Shown here: piece after piece, positions 16,688 through 25,562 of the stretch
Position numbering within the stretch: position 1 is the first letter of the stretch
How the letters are laid out: each line of letters begins with the position of its first letter
Assembly (NCBI RefSeq): GCF_001954275.1
Contig: NZ_MBEU01000062.1
Coordinates: 145,958 to 209,957, forward strand
From: Mycobacterium sp. IS-836
Lineage (GTDB): Bacteria; Actinomycetota; Actinomycetes; Mycobacteriales; Mycobacteriaceae
Reading direction: 5' to 3'
DNA: 64,000 nt
The notes under the pieces: model-generated
What the model was told of the DNA's origin: nothing
What the model saw: only the letters and a program-made list of their open reading frames with translations
The model's database searches: none
Translations under genes and position numbers: made by a program

Positions 16688-17575
16688 ATGGAGCTGCATC
16701 AGCTCGAGTACCTCGTGGCGGTGGCCGAAGAGGCGAGTTTCACCAAGGCGGCCGCGCGCGTGCATATCGCGCAGCCAGGGGTCAGCGCGCAGATCCGCCG
16801 ACTGGAGTCCGAGCTCGGCCAAGCGCTGTTCGACCGCTCGGGTGGCTCGGTGCGACTGACCGACGCGGGCGCCAGGGTGCTGCCGCCGGCGCGGGCCGCG
16901 CTGGCCGCCGTTCACGAAATCACCGCTGTCGCAGAGCAACTGCGGGGGGTGCTGCGCGGGCGCGTCGCGGTCGGAATGATGCCGTCGTGCCCGCCCGACG
17001 TCATCACCGGCACGCTTGCCGTGTTTCACGACGAGCATCCCGGCGTCGAGATCAGCTTGGTGGAGGCGCCGTCGGCCGATCTGATCGTCGGCCTTCGTGA
17101 CGGCGCGATCGACTTGGCCGTCGTCGGGTTCGCGTCGGCGCTCGGCCGCGGCATCGAGGTAAAGGTGATCAACGACGACGTGTTGGTGGCGGCCGTCGCA
17201 CCGGGCGGCGCCCTCGCCCGACGGACGTCGATCTCATTGCGAGCGCTCGCCGGGCATCCGCTGATCTGCCTGCCGCGCGGCGCGGGCATCCGGGCCGGCC
17301 TCGACGAGGGGTGCGCCGCCGCCGGTATCCGGGCCACCATTGCGCTGGAGGCCAGCAACCCGGTGCTGGTCGGTGATCTCGCCGCACGGTCGCTCGGTGT
17401 TGCGGTGCTGCCGCATTCCTACGTGCGCACCCGCGACGACCTGCGCCCGATCCGCATCAGCCGTCCACCAATGCGCGTTCGCGTCGGTGTGGCGTGGCGC
17501 GCCGACGGCCGGCTCTCACCGGCCGCCGCGGCGCTCGTCGAGTTGTGGCGCCGGGTTGGCGATAGATCACAGTGA
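16688..17575 (+). CDS. LysR-family transcriptional regulator
   Basis: This 295-residue regulator starts at ATG 16688. Residues 1-60 form the winged helix-turn-helix (MELHQLEYLVAVAEEASFTKA, RVHIAQPGVSAQIRRLESELG, LFDRSGGSVRLTDAG). The rest is the two-lobed effector-binding domain (GRVAVGMMPSC, HDEHPGVEISLVEA, LRDGAIDLAVVGFA, HPLICLPRGAGIRAGLDE). LysR proteins bind a small inducer and commonly control the divergent neighbour, here the SnoaL-like gene. The 3' end overlaps the convergent hemerythrin gene by nine bases. Confidence 0.9.
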   Translation: MELHQLEYLVAVAEEASFTKAAARVHIAQPGVSAQIRRLESELGQALFDRSGGSVRLTDAGARVLPPARAALAAVHEITAVAEQLRGVLRGRVAVGMMPSCPPDVITGTLAVFHDEHPGVEISLVEAPSADLIVGLRDGAIDLAVVGFASALGRGIEVKVINDDVLVAAVAPGGALARRTSISLRALAGHPLICLPRGAGIRAGLDEGCAAAGIRATIALEASNPVLVGDLAARSLGVAVLPHSYVRTRDDLRPIRISRPPMRVRVGVAWRADGRLSPAAAALVELWRRVGDRSQ

Positions 17576-18046
17576 GCTCAGCACGGCCGCGCGGACGCGA
17601 ACGCGGAACTTGTTGATCGCCGATCGACGCAATTGGGTCATGCGCTCCACCATCCGGTCCCCCAGGGCGTCGAGCATGTTCTCGCTCAAATCGATTGGGG
17701 CCGGGCACAAGTCACGCTCCTCTTCGCTGGCGTGGGCGTCCAGGACCGTGACGAACGAGTGCCATTCGTCCTCGTACTGCGGCGCGCTCGGCGGCGTCCG
17801 AAGGAGTATCGCCAGCTGATCCCACACCTGCCGGTGCTCCGCATGAGCGATAGCGACCAGCTTGCTCGCCGCCTGTACCGCCGGATAGAACAGGTCGTCC
17901 TCGATGCGCATGTGGATGTCCAGCTCGATCAACAGCTCACCGAGGGCTTCTTGCCGCTCATCGGTATCCGGCGGTATCGCCGTGGTCTTCGCGCACAGTC
18001 CCCGCAACACCTTGTGGTGCTCGAACAGCACGTCATAGGCATTCAT
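17567..18046 (-). CDS. hemerythrin-domain protein
   Basis: This 159-residue four-helix protein starts at ATG 18046, overlapping the stop of the upstream Rieske gene by four bases. The longer frame is only the end of that gene read in another phase. The expected di-iron ligands appear in order: HHKVLRGLC, LDIHMRIEDDLFYPAV (His...Glu), HAEHRQVWDQL and LDAHASEEERDLCP (His and Glu/Asp). Such proteins bind O2 or NO, or sense redox state, through a non-haem di-iron centre. Translational coupling to a Rieske protein suggests a shared redox role. Confidence 0.85.
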   Translation of the reverse strand: MNAYDVLFEHHKVLRGLCAKTTAIPPDTDERQEALGELLIELDIHMRIEDDLFYPAVQAASKLVAIAHAEHRQVWDQLAILLRTPPSAPQYEDEWHSFVTVLDAHASEEERDLCPAPIDLSENMLDALGDRMVERMTQLRRSAINKFRVRVRAAVLSSL

Positions 18047-18960
18047 ATCGCCACTCCCCGCAGCTCGACGAGTCCGTCGCGGATCCGCACCGGATAGCTC
18101 GGCAGTGCCGCCGTCGCCGGCCCCCGCATCACCTCGCCTGATTCGCACGCGAACCGGGAACCATGCCAGGGGCACACGATCCGATCGCGATCAATCCAGC
18201 CGTCATGCATCGGCGCACCCAGATGCGGGCAGTGCGCACCCACCGCCAGGACCTTGCCGCCGTTGCGATACAGGACCACGCCCACACCGGCCACCTCGAC
18301 CCGCTGCGGCTGGCCATCCAAAGCCGCTACCGACAGCACCGGCGTCCAACGGTCCCCACGCAGCCGAGCTCCAGAGCGATCCACACCGGTGCCCGACCCG
18401 AAAACCAAATCGCCGCCCAGATAGCCGCTGCCAAGGGTCAGGCCGTAGCCCAGCGCGCTGCTCGCCATTCCCCGCAGATGACGGCCGTCGCGCCGCTGCC
18501 ACCACGACACCGCGTACAGACCCGTTGCGACCGCGTTCAGCACGCCGTGCACCAGACCGATCCGACGGGATTGCTCATGGGTGTGCTGCCAGTCGGTCAG
18601 ACCGGTAGCGGCCGCGCCGACGCTTCCGACAACTCCGACACCCAACGCAAACCGTGCAGCGTCACGAAGGCCGGTGGCGCGTCCGGGGAGCAGGCTGGCC
18701 GCGTCCATCGCGACCGCCGTCGCCACCGCACCCGTCGGCACGGACGTCAGCGCCGGATGAAGCGGATGACCGAGCCAGGTGCCATGCAGCGCGTTGCTGA
18801 CGCGGTCCCGGTATCGGCCCGTGGCCGCGAATGCGAACATCAGAGCGTGCTCGAGCCGGTAGCTGGGTCGATCCAGCCACGCTTGCTGTCCCAGCGTTGT
18901 CCTTACGGCGAGTCCGGCATTGCGGACCCGAGTTCCAAAATTGTGCCAGCGCTTAGCCAC
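18043..18960 (-). CDS. membrane-bound Rieske [2Fe-2S] protein with DUF2231-type domain
   Basis: This 305-residue protein starts at GTG 18960. The first two thirds contain HGTWLGHPLHPALTSVPTGA, the opening of a DUF2231-type four-helix membrane domain, then several hydrophobic helices (FALGVGVVGSVGAAATG, GVLNAVATGLYAVSWW). The C-terminal third is a Rieske domain with CPHLGAPMHDGW near residue 247 and CPWHGSRF, so both Cys-His ligand pairs are intact. It probably transfers electrons at the inner membrane. It overlaps the hemerythrin gene by ATGA, so the two are co-translated. The partner oxidoreductase is not known. Confidence 0.88.
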   Translation of the reverse strand: MAKRWHNFGTRVRNAGLAVRTTLGQQAWLDRPSYRLEHALMFAFAATGRYRDRVSNALHGTWLGHPLHPALTSVPTGAVATAVAMDAASLLPGRATGLRDAARFALGVGVVGSVGAAATGLTDWQHTHEQSRRIGLVHGVLNAVATGLYAVSWWQRRDGRHLRGMASSALGYGLTLGSGYLGGDLVFGSGTGVDRSGARLRGDRWTPVLSVAALDGQPQRVEVAGVGVVLYRNGGKVLAVGAHCPHLGAPMHDGWIDRDRIVCPWHGSRFACESGEVMRGPATAALPSYPVRIRDGLVELRGVAI

Positions 18961-19145
18961 AGCGCCCCTCCTGCGCGACCGCGACTCGACGCGGGCCCCG
19001 ACACCGCGAACGATCGCGTGAATCTAGGCCGACGCGGCGCAACGCGTCTCGACACCGCGTCGACTATGGACCGCGGCCGGTTCGCCCAGTCCATGACTAG
19101 TACACGCGCCGCAGCGCCGAACCGTTCAATCGCAGACGCGGGAGA

Positions 19146-19454
19146 TCAGGCGCTGCGACGGATACCGCGAGTGCGGCCGATGTCGCCCTTCAGCAGTAGG
19201 TCGCGCTCGGATTCCGACAGGCCGCCCCAAACACCGTACGGCTCAGCGACTTCCAGCGCGTGGGCGCGGCACTCCTGGATCACGGGGCACTGCCGGCACA
19301 TCTCCTTGGCGCGCTGTTCGCGTTGCATGCGCGCGCGGCCGCGCTCGCCGTCCGGATGGAAGAACATCGACGAATCGACACCGCGGCACAGGCCTTGCAG
19401 TTGCCAGTTCCAGATATCGGCGTTGGGCCCAGGTAGCTGCTCCGGTTGTGGCAT
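19146..19454 (-). CDS. whiB3: redox-sensing transcriptional regulator WhiB3
   Basis: WhiB3 is an Fe-S cluster protein that senses O2, NO and cytoplasmic redox, binds DNA, and controls lipid synthesis (polyketides, triacylglycerol) in mycobacteria. I chose ATG 19454 (MPQPEQLPGPNADIW), preceded by a GAGGGA ribosome site, giving 102 residues, the length known in M. tuberculosis. The longer frame adds an unsupported N-terminus. All four cluster cysteines are present at 23, 53, 56 and 62 (CRGVDSSMF; CRQCPVIQEC), and the G(V/I)WGG turn follows (PYGVWGGLSESER). The basic C-terminus (GRTRGIRR) contributes to DNA binding. Confidence 0.96.
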   Translation of the reverse strand: MPQPEQLPGPNADIWNWQLQGLCRGVDSSMFFHPDGERGRARMQREQRAKEMCRQCPVIQECRAHALEVAEPYGVWGGLSESERDLLLKGDIGRTRGIRRSA

Positions 19455-19809
19455 GGCTAGTTCCCTCTCTGCACGGCACGCCCAGAATGTCGGGTTCGCG
19501 AAACGATTGTGCAACTGATTTCGGGGGGGACGTCACCGATGACTGCCCGTCATTGCTAGAACTTAGGGGCGCCGATGAATTTCCGTCAATAGGCGCTTAG
19601 TGTGGCAAAATACATGACCGTTGCTGCAGAATTAACTCTGCGTTCATCTGCGACGCATTTACCGCACAAGAGCCGTGCTACCAGCTAGTTGGTGCCCCTT
19701 GGGATTTCGCTGCTCAGGGCGGTTGGACGGGGAGAGGCTAATTTGTACACGCCGATCGTGATTAACATTTCAGTAACACAGACACCACGAACTGTTTACT
19801 ACTATCACC
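19455..19809. promoter_or_regulatory. 355-base divergent promoter region of whiB3 and the Rv3415c-like gene
   Basis: No gene is visible here. Bases 19550-19810 are AT-richer than the coding flanks and must hold both promoters and a long whiB3 leader. On the plus side, TACTAT at 19800-19805 or TTTACT at 19795-19800 could be a -10 hexamer directly before the GTG at 19810, suggesting a leaderless transcript, which is frequent in mycobacteria. The spacing is not ideal and this stays tentative. I see no clear terminator. Confidence 0.45.
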
Positions 19810-20622
19810 GTGATTGAAACTCGTCACACTTCGACGACCGACGCAACGCTGGCGGACGCCGCGTTCGGAAACCAGCCGCAAAGCTGGCCTTTGCCGACGG
19901 CGACCACACCCCGGCAATTGTGGCTGCGCGCCGTCGCGTCCGGCGGGCAGGGACGCTACGGCAGCGCGTACCGCGACCTCGCCGCGCTGCGCCGCAGCGG
20001 GTCCGCTGGGCGACTGGTCTCGCTGGCGCACAGCACGCAGGGATCGTTCCTACGCCAGCTCGGCTGGCACGAGCGGGCGCGCGGCTGGGATGGTCGCGCC
20101 CTGGCGCTGGCCGGGATTGATCCCGAGGCGCGGGCCGATGCCCTGATCGGGCTGGCCGCCGACGCGCTGGGAATCGGCCGCTTCGCCGCAGCGGCAGCGT
20201 TGTTGACGCGTGCGGATTCCGCGCTGGCGGCCGCGACGGTGCCCGACCGGCTCGCGGTGCGGCGCGGATGGGTGGGCGCCGAGTTGGCCATGGCTTCCGG
20301 CGACGGCGACGTCGCAGTCCGTCGCGCCGAGGAAGCCGTCGAACTCGCGCGGCTCGGGGCCTCGGCGCGGCACCGCGTCAAAAGCGACGTGGTGCTCGCC
20401 GCGGCCCTGTGCAGCGCGGGCCGCGCCGACCGCGCCCGGGAGGTCGCCGAGGCGGCACTGGACGCCACCGAGCGATTCGGATTGATACCGCTTCGCTGGG
20501 CGCTGGCTTGCTTGCTGATTGATATCGGAAGCGTCACATTTTCGGCACAAGAACTGCCCGAAATTCGCGATATCTGCGCAGGCCAGGTGCGGCGCGCCGG
20601 TGGGGCGTGGCGTTCCGCTTGA
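19810..20622 (+). CDS. conserved hypothetical protein, TPR-like (Rv3415c-like)
   Basis: This 270-residue protein begins at GTG 19810. It is Ala/Arg/Leu-rich and built from repeated helix pairs, for example RYGSAYRDLAALRRSG, LGWHERARGWDGRALALAG, GIGRFAAAAALLTRADSAL, AVRRAEEAVELARLG and GRADRAREVAEAALDATER, consistent with a tetratricopeptide-like superhelix. No signal peptide or catalytic motif is visible. Its position between whiB3 and sigD matches Rv3415c. TPR proteins usually make protein contacts; a link to WhiB3 or SigD is only inferred from position. Confidence 0.8.
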   Translation: MIETRHTSTTDATLADAAFGNQPQSWPLPTATTPRQLWLRAVASGGQGRYGSAYRDLAALRRSGSAGRLVSLAHSTQGSFLRQLGWHERARGWDGRALALAGIDPEARADALIGLAADALGIGRFAAAAALLTRADSALAAATVPDRLAVRRGWVGAELAMASGDGDVAVRRAEEAVELARLGASARHRVKSDVVLAAALCSAGRADRAREVAEAALDATERFGLIPLRWALACLLIDIGSVTFSAQELPEIRDICAGQVRRAGGAWRSA

Positions 20623-20713
20623 AACGGGCTTGCGGCCGTTAAAGTCATTGCGTGAGTTAGCCCGTGATAGCCCGTGCTGTGTCCGGTTCGTAACGTTGGA
20701 GATACCGCCGTCG

Positions 20714-21289
20714 ATGACAATTCAAGCGGAACGTCTCGACGCTGTGGTTGCCGAGGCCGTAGCGGGAGACACGAAGGCATTACGGGAGGTGCTGGAGACC
20801 ATCCGTCCGATTGTCGTGCGGTATTGCCGGGCTCGGGTCGGCACAATCGATCGGGGTGGCCTGTCAGCCGATGACGTGGCGCAGGAGGTTTGCTTGGCCA
20901 CTATTACGGCGCTGCCGCGCTACCGAGATCGGGGTCGCCCGTTCCTGGCCTTCCTGTACGGCATTGCGGCCCACAAGGTGGCCGACGCCCACCGGGCCGC
21001 CGGCCGCGATCTCGCCTTCCCCTCCGACTCGGTTCCCGAGCGCTGGTCGTCGGAGGCCGGGCCGGAACAGCGTGCCATCGAGGCCGATTCGGCCAGCCGC
21101 ATGAACGAACTGCTCGAGATCTTGCCCTCCAAGCAGCGCGAGATCCTGATCCTGCGCGTCGTCGTCGGCCTGTCCGCCGAGGAGACCGCCGCCGCCGTCG
21201 GCGCAACCCCGGGCGCGGTGCGGGTGGCGCAGCACCGGGCGTTGAACCGCCTGAAATCCGAAATCGTCGCGGCGGGTGACTATGCCTGA
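20714..21289 (+). CDS. sigD: RNA polymerase sigma factor SigD (ECF type)
   Basis: SigD is an extracytoplasmic-function sigma factor tied to starvation and lipid and cell-wall genes in mycobacteria. The visible regions are sigma2 (LREVLETIRPIVVRYCRARVG, SADDVAQEVCLATITALPRYRDRG, FLAFLYGIAAHKVADAHRA) and sigma4 (LEILPSKQREILILRVVVG, SAEETAAAVGATPGAVRVAQHR). I annotate ATG 20714 (MTIQAERLDAVV, 191 residues). The upstream codons, reading VRFVTLEIPPS, resemble the N-terminus annotated in M. tuberculosis, so translation may begin further up at a TTG or another rare start; this is unresolved. The stop overlaps the start of the anti-sigma gene. Confidence 0.95.
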   Translation: MTIQAERLDAVVAEAVAGDTKALREVLETIRPIVVRYCRARVGTIDRGGLSADDVAQEVCLATITALPRYRDRGRPFLAFLYGIAAHKVADAHRAAGRDLAFPSDSVPERWSSEAGPEQRAIEADSASRMNELLEILPSKQREILILRVVVGLSAEETAAAVGATPGAVRVAQHRALNRLKSEIVAAGDYA

Positions 21290-22088
21290 ATCCTTGGATG
21301 AATTCGCCCGCACCGACCTGCTGCTCGACTCGCTAGCCGAGCGTCGGCCGGTCGACATCGACGATCCCGACGAGGATTTTGAAGCGCTGGCCGGCCTTCT
21401 GGCGGAATGGCGCGACGATCTGCGGTGGCCACCGGCCAGCGCGCTGGTGTCGCCGGAAGATGCGATCGAGGCGCTGCGCGTTGGACTCGCCGAACGCGGC
21501 GGGCAGAGCCGTCGGGGCCTGGCGGCGATCGGGTCGGTGGCCGCGACGCTGTTGGTCCTCAGCGGCTTCGGCGCCATGGTGGTCGAGGCCCGGCCCGGGG
21601 ATGCGTTGTATGGACTGCACGCGATGTTCTACGACCAACCGCGGGTCAACGACCAAAAGATCGAGCTGTCCGCCAAGGCCGAGCTGGCGAAGGTTCAGCA
21701 ACTGATCAACGAAGGCCAATGGGCCCAGGCCCACAGCCAGCTGGCCGAGGTCAGCAGCGCCGTGCAGTCCATGAACGACGGGGCCAGCCGCAACGACCTG
21801 ATGGATCAGGTCAACCTGCTGAACACCCGCGTCGAGTCGCGCGACCCGAACGCCACGCTGCCGCCGCCCCAGGCCGTCACCCCGGCGCCGCAGACCAAGC
21901 CACCTAAGGCCCCCGCCGCCTCGTCCACGCCGAGTGCGTCGTCCACTGCGAGCACCACGGCGCCCACGGCGGTCAGCCCGAGCCCCTCGTCTTCCACCTC
22001 ACCGACAACCTCGACGACTCCGTCGTCGAGTCATCACCACCACCACGGGCAGACGTCCACGCCGTCTTCTGCGGCGCCGGGCGGCTAG
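21276..22088 (+). CDS. rsdA: anti-sigma-D factor RsdA
   Basis: RsdA binds and silences SigD until it is cleaved or degraded. The 270-residue protein starts at GTG 21276 (or ATG 21282, two codons on), overlapping sigD. The N-terminal cytoplasmic part (LDEFARTDLLLDSLAERRPVD and the following WRDDLRWPPASALVS) is the sigma-binding region. A single membrane helix follows (GLAAIGSVAATLLVLSGFGA), then an external part (ARPGDALYGLHAMFYDQPRV; AKAELAKVQQLINEGQWAQA). The tail is Pro/Thr/Ser-rich with a short HHHHH run before GQTSTPSS. The layout is typical of ECF sigma/anti-sigma pairs. Confidence 0.93.
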   Translation: MTMPESLDEFARTDLLLDSLAERRPVDIDDPDEDFEALAGLLAEWRDDLRWPPASALVSPEDAIEALRVGLAERGGQSRRGLAAIGSVAATLLVLSGFGAMVVEARPGDALYGLHAMFYDQPRVNDQKIELSAKAELAKVQQLINEGQWAQAHSQLAEVSSAVQSMNDGASRNDLMDQVNLLNTRVESRDPNATLPPPQAVTPAPQTKPPKAPAASSTPSASSTASTTAPTAVSPSPSSSTSPTTSTTPSSSHHHHHGQTSTPSSAAPGG

Positions 22089-22116
22089 CTACCGGGCGCT
22101 CGAGGTACTGAGGAGT

Positions 22117-22530
22117 TCAGTGACGCCGGTGAAACCCGTCGGCGTCTGACGTCGCCTCGTTGAGCGACGCGTCGGCGTATCCCCGGCAGTAATCCCACGT
22201 GACGTAGGCGTCGGGTTCGGGGTCGTACGCGGGTTCGTGCGGACGGACCGTGCCGTCGATGAGCAGCTGCAGCAAATTCGCGCGCAACATGTCCCAGTCG
22301 TGGTAGTGGTCTTGCTGGCACTCGTCGCAGCACACGACCAGTCCGCGAATCCCCTTGTGCGCCAACAGAGCTTCGTAAACGGCCAGGTCGGCCAGGTCGG
22401 CCTCTACCGCCATTCGCTCTTGGGCATCCAGGGGCTGTCCCGGCTCGACGGCGTCCAGTGCCGCCGACGGGTCGCAGGGGTCGTCGGCAAACGGGTCGGG
22501 TGGCAAACCCGGTGGGAGGTGGTCGCGCAC
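22117..22530 (-). CDS. DUF5319 family protein (Rv3412-like)
   Basis: This 137-residue soluble protein starts at ATG 22530 (MRDHLPPGLPPDPFADDP). The central motif GLVVCCDECQQDHYHDWDMLRANLLQLL has three cysteines and two histidines suited to binding zinc, and YVTWDYCRGYADA follows. The conserved small family is restricted to actinobacteria and has no known function. It converges with rsdA (28 bases apart) and diverges from guaB2, as in M. tuberculosis. Confidence 0.88.
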   Translation of the reverse strand: MRDHLPPGLPPDPFADDPCDPSAALDAVEPGQPLDAQERMAVEADLADLAVYEALLAHKGIRGLVVCCDECQQDHYHDWDMLRANLLQLLIDGTVRPHEPAYDPEPDAYVTWDYCRGYADASLNEATSDADGFHRRH

Positions 22531-22652
22531 GCCTCTAGACTACGCAGGCGGCCCGTCATAACGCCAGCAGGGAGGTCCGCGTGCGGCCCGGCGTAAACGG
22601 GCCGGCGGCACGCCCGGGCGAGCGAGTCTCGATGGTCTCCCCGAGCCGATAG

Positions 22653-24290
<1,638 letters not shown>

Positions 24291-24304
24291 ACAGCGAACT
24301 GGCC

Positions 24305-25432
24305 ATGGTCGAGATCGGGATGGGTCGCGTCGCCCGTCGCACCTACGAACTCAGTGAAGTCAGCATCGTGCCGTCGCGGCGCACCCGCTCGTCGCAGGAC
24401 GTGTCGACGGCGTGGCAGCTCGACGCCTATCGCTTCGAAATCCCGGTGGTGGCGCACCCGACCGATGCTCTGGTGTCGCCGGAGTTCGCGATCGAACTCG
24501 GCAAGCTCGGCGGCCTCGGGGTGCTCAACGGCGAGGGGCTGATCGGCCGGCACGCCGACGTCGAGGCCAAGATCGCGCAGCTCGTCGAGGCCGCGGAAAA
24601 GGAGCCCGAACCCTCCGCGTCGATCCGGCTGCTGCAGGAACTGCATGCGGCCCCGCTCAACCCGGACCTGTTGGGCGCCGCGGTGGCCCGCATCCGCGAC
24701 GCCGGGGTGATCACCGCGGTGCGGGTCAGCCCGCAGAACGCGCAGGCGCTGACGCCGGTGCTGGTGGCGGCCGGCATCGACCTGCTGGTCATCCAGGGCA
24801 CCATCGTCTCGGCCGAGCGGGTGGCCAGCGACGGCGAGCCGCTGAACCTGAAGACCTTCATCTCCGAGCTCGACGTGCCGGTGGTCGCCGGCGGCGTGCT
24901 CGACCATCGCACCGCGCTGCACCTGATGCGCACCGGTGCCGCGGGCGTCATCGTCGGCTACGGCTCCACCCGGGGCGTGACCACCAGCGACGAGGTGCTG
25001 GGCATCAGCGTGCCGATGGCCACCGCGATCGCCGACGCCGCCGCCGCGCGGCGCGAATACCTCGACGAGACGGGCGGCCGCTACGTGCACGTGCTGGCCG
25101 ACGGCGACATCCACACGTCCGGCGAGCTAGCCAAGGCCATCGCGTGCGGGGCCGATGCGGTGGTGCTCGGCACGCCGCTGGCCGAAAGCGCCGAGGCGCT
25201 CGGCGACGGGTGGTTCTGGCCGGCCGCGGCGGCGCACCCGTCGCTGCCGCGTGGCGCGCTGCTGCAGATCGCGGTCGGGGAGCGCCCGCCGCTGCGCCAG
25301 GTTCTCAACGGCCCGTCCGATGATCCGTTCGGCAGCCTCAACCTGGTCGGCGGGCTGCGCCGTGCGATGGCCAAGGCCGGCTATTGCGACCTCAAGGAGT
25401 TCCAGAAGGTCGGCCTGACCGTCGGCTGCTGA
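24305..25432 (+). CDS. guaB3: GuaB3 family IMP dehydrogenase-related protein
   Basis: This IMPDH/GMP-reductase superfamily barrel lacks CBS domains. Mycobacterial GuaB3 lacks demonstrated IMPDH activity. I chose ATG 24305 (MVEIGMGRVARRTYELSEVS), giving 375 residues as in M. tuberculosis; a GTG at 24287 overlapping the guaB2 stop would add six residues. Visible parts are SIVPSRRTRSSQDVSTAWQL, GGLGVLNGEGLIGRHADVEA, VRVSPQNAQALTPVLVAAGI, GVIVGYGSTRGVTTSDEVLG and VLADGDIHTSGELAKAIACG. The catalytic cysteine of the IMPDH loop is not in its usual setting (GSTRGVTT), consistent with a different activity. Confidence 0.92.
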   Translation: MVEIGMGRVARRTYELSEVSIVPSRRTRSSQDVSTAWQLDAYRFEIPVVAHPTDALVSPEFAIELGKLGGLGVLNGEGLIGRHADVEAKIAQLVEAAEKEPEPSASIRLLQELHAAPLNPDLLGAAVARIRDAGVITAVRVSPQNAQALTPVLVAAGIDLLVIQGTIVSAERVASDGEPLNLKTFISELDVPVVAGGVLDHRTALHLMRTGAAGVIVGYGSTRGVTTSDEVLGISVPMATAIADAAAARREYLDETGGRYVHVLADGDIHTSGELAKAIACGADAVVLGTPLAESAEALGDGWFWPAAAAHPSLPRGALLQIAVGERPPLRQVLNGPSDDPFGSLNLVGGLRRAMAKAGYCDLKEFQKVGLTVGC

Positions 25433-25446
25433 GCGCTTTCGGCCGC

Positions 25447-25500
25447 CGAACGTGCGGCCAGCCGCACGCTCGACTCCGAATGTGCGGCCAGCCGCACGCT
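25447..25500. repeat. two tandem copies of a 24-base palindrome-bearing repeat
   Basis: The units at 25447-25470 and 25477-25500 differ at one base (c or t at the fifth position) and repeat with a 30-base period. Each contains GTGCGGC-CA-GCCGCAC, a perfect seven-base-pair hairpin, followed by GCT. They lie in the guaB3-choD gap. Such units look like mobile palindromic repeats (REP-like) or a terminator-like signal; no T-run follows. Confidence 0.85.
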
Positions 25501-25562
25501 GGGGCCGCAGGGTCTAGTACCCGACCTGGTTTATTACCGGCGGGTACGGCCATACTGGGGCC

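Noticed and set aside
20519..20713. 65-codon N-terminal extension of sigD
   Set aside because: Its first part overlaps the preceding gene; only the last dozen codons look conserved, so I kept ATG 20714 and noted the uncertainty.
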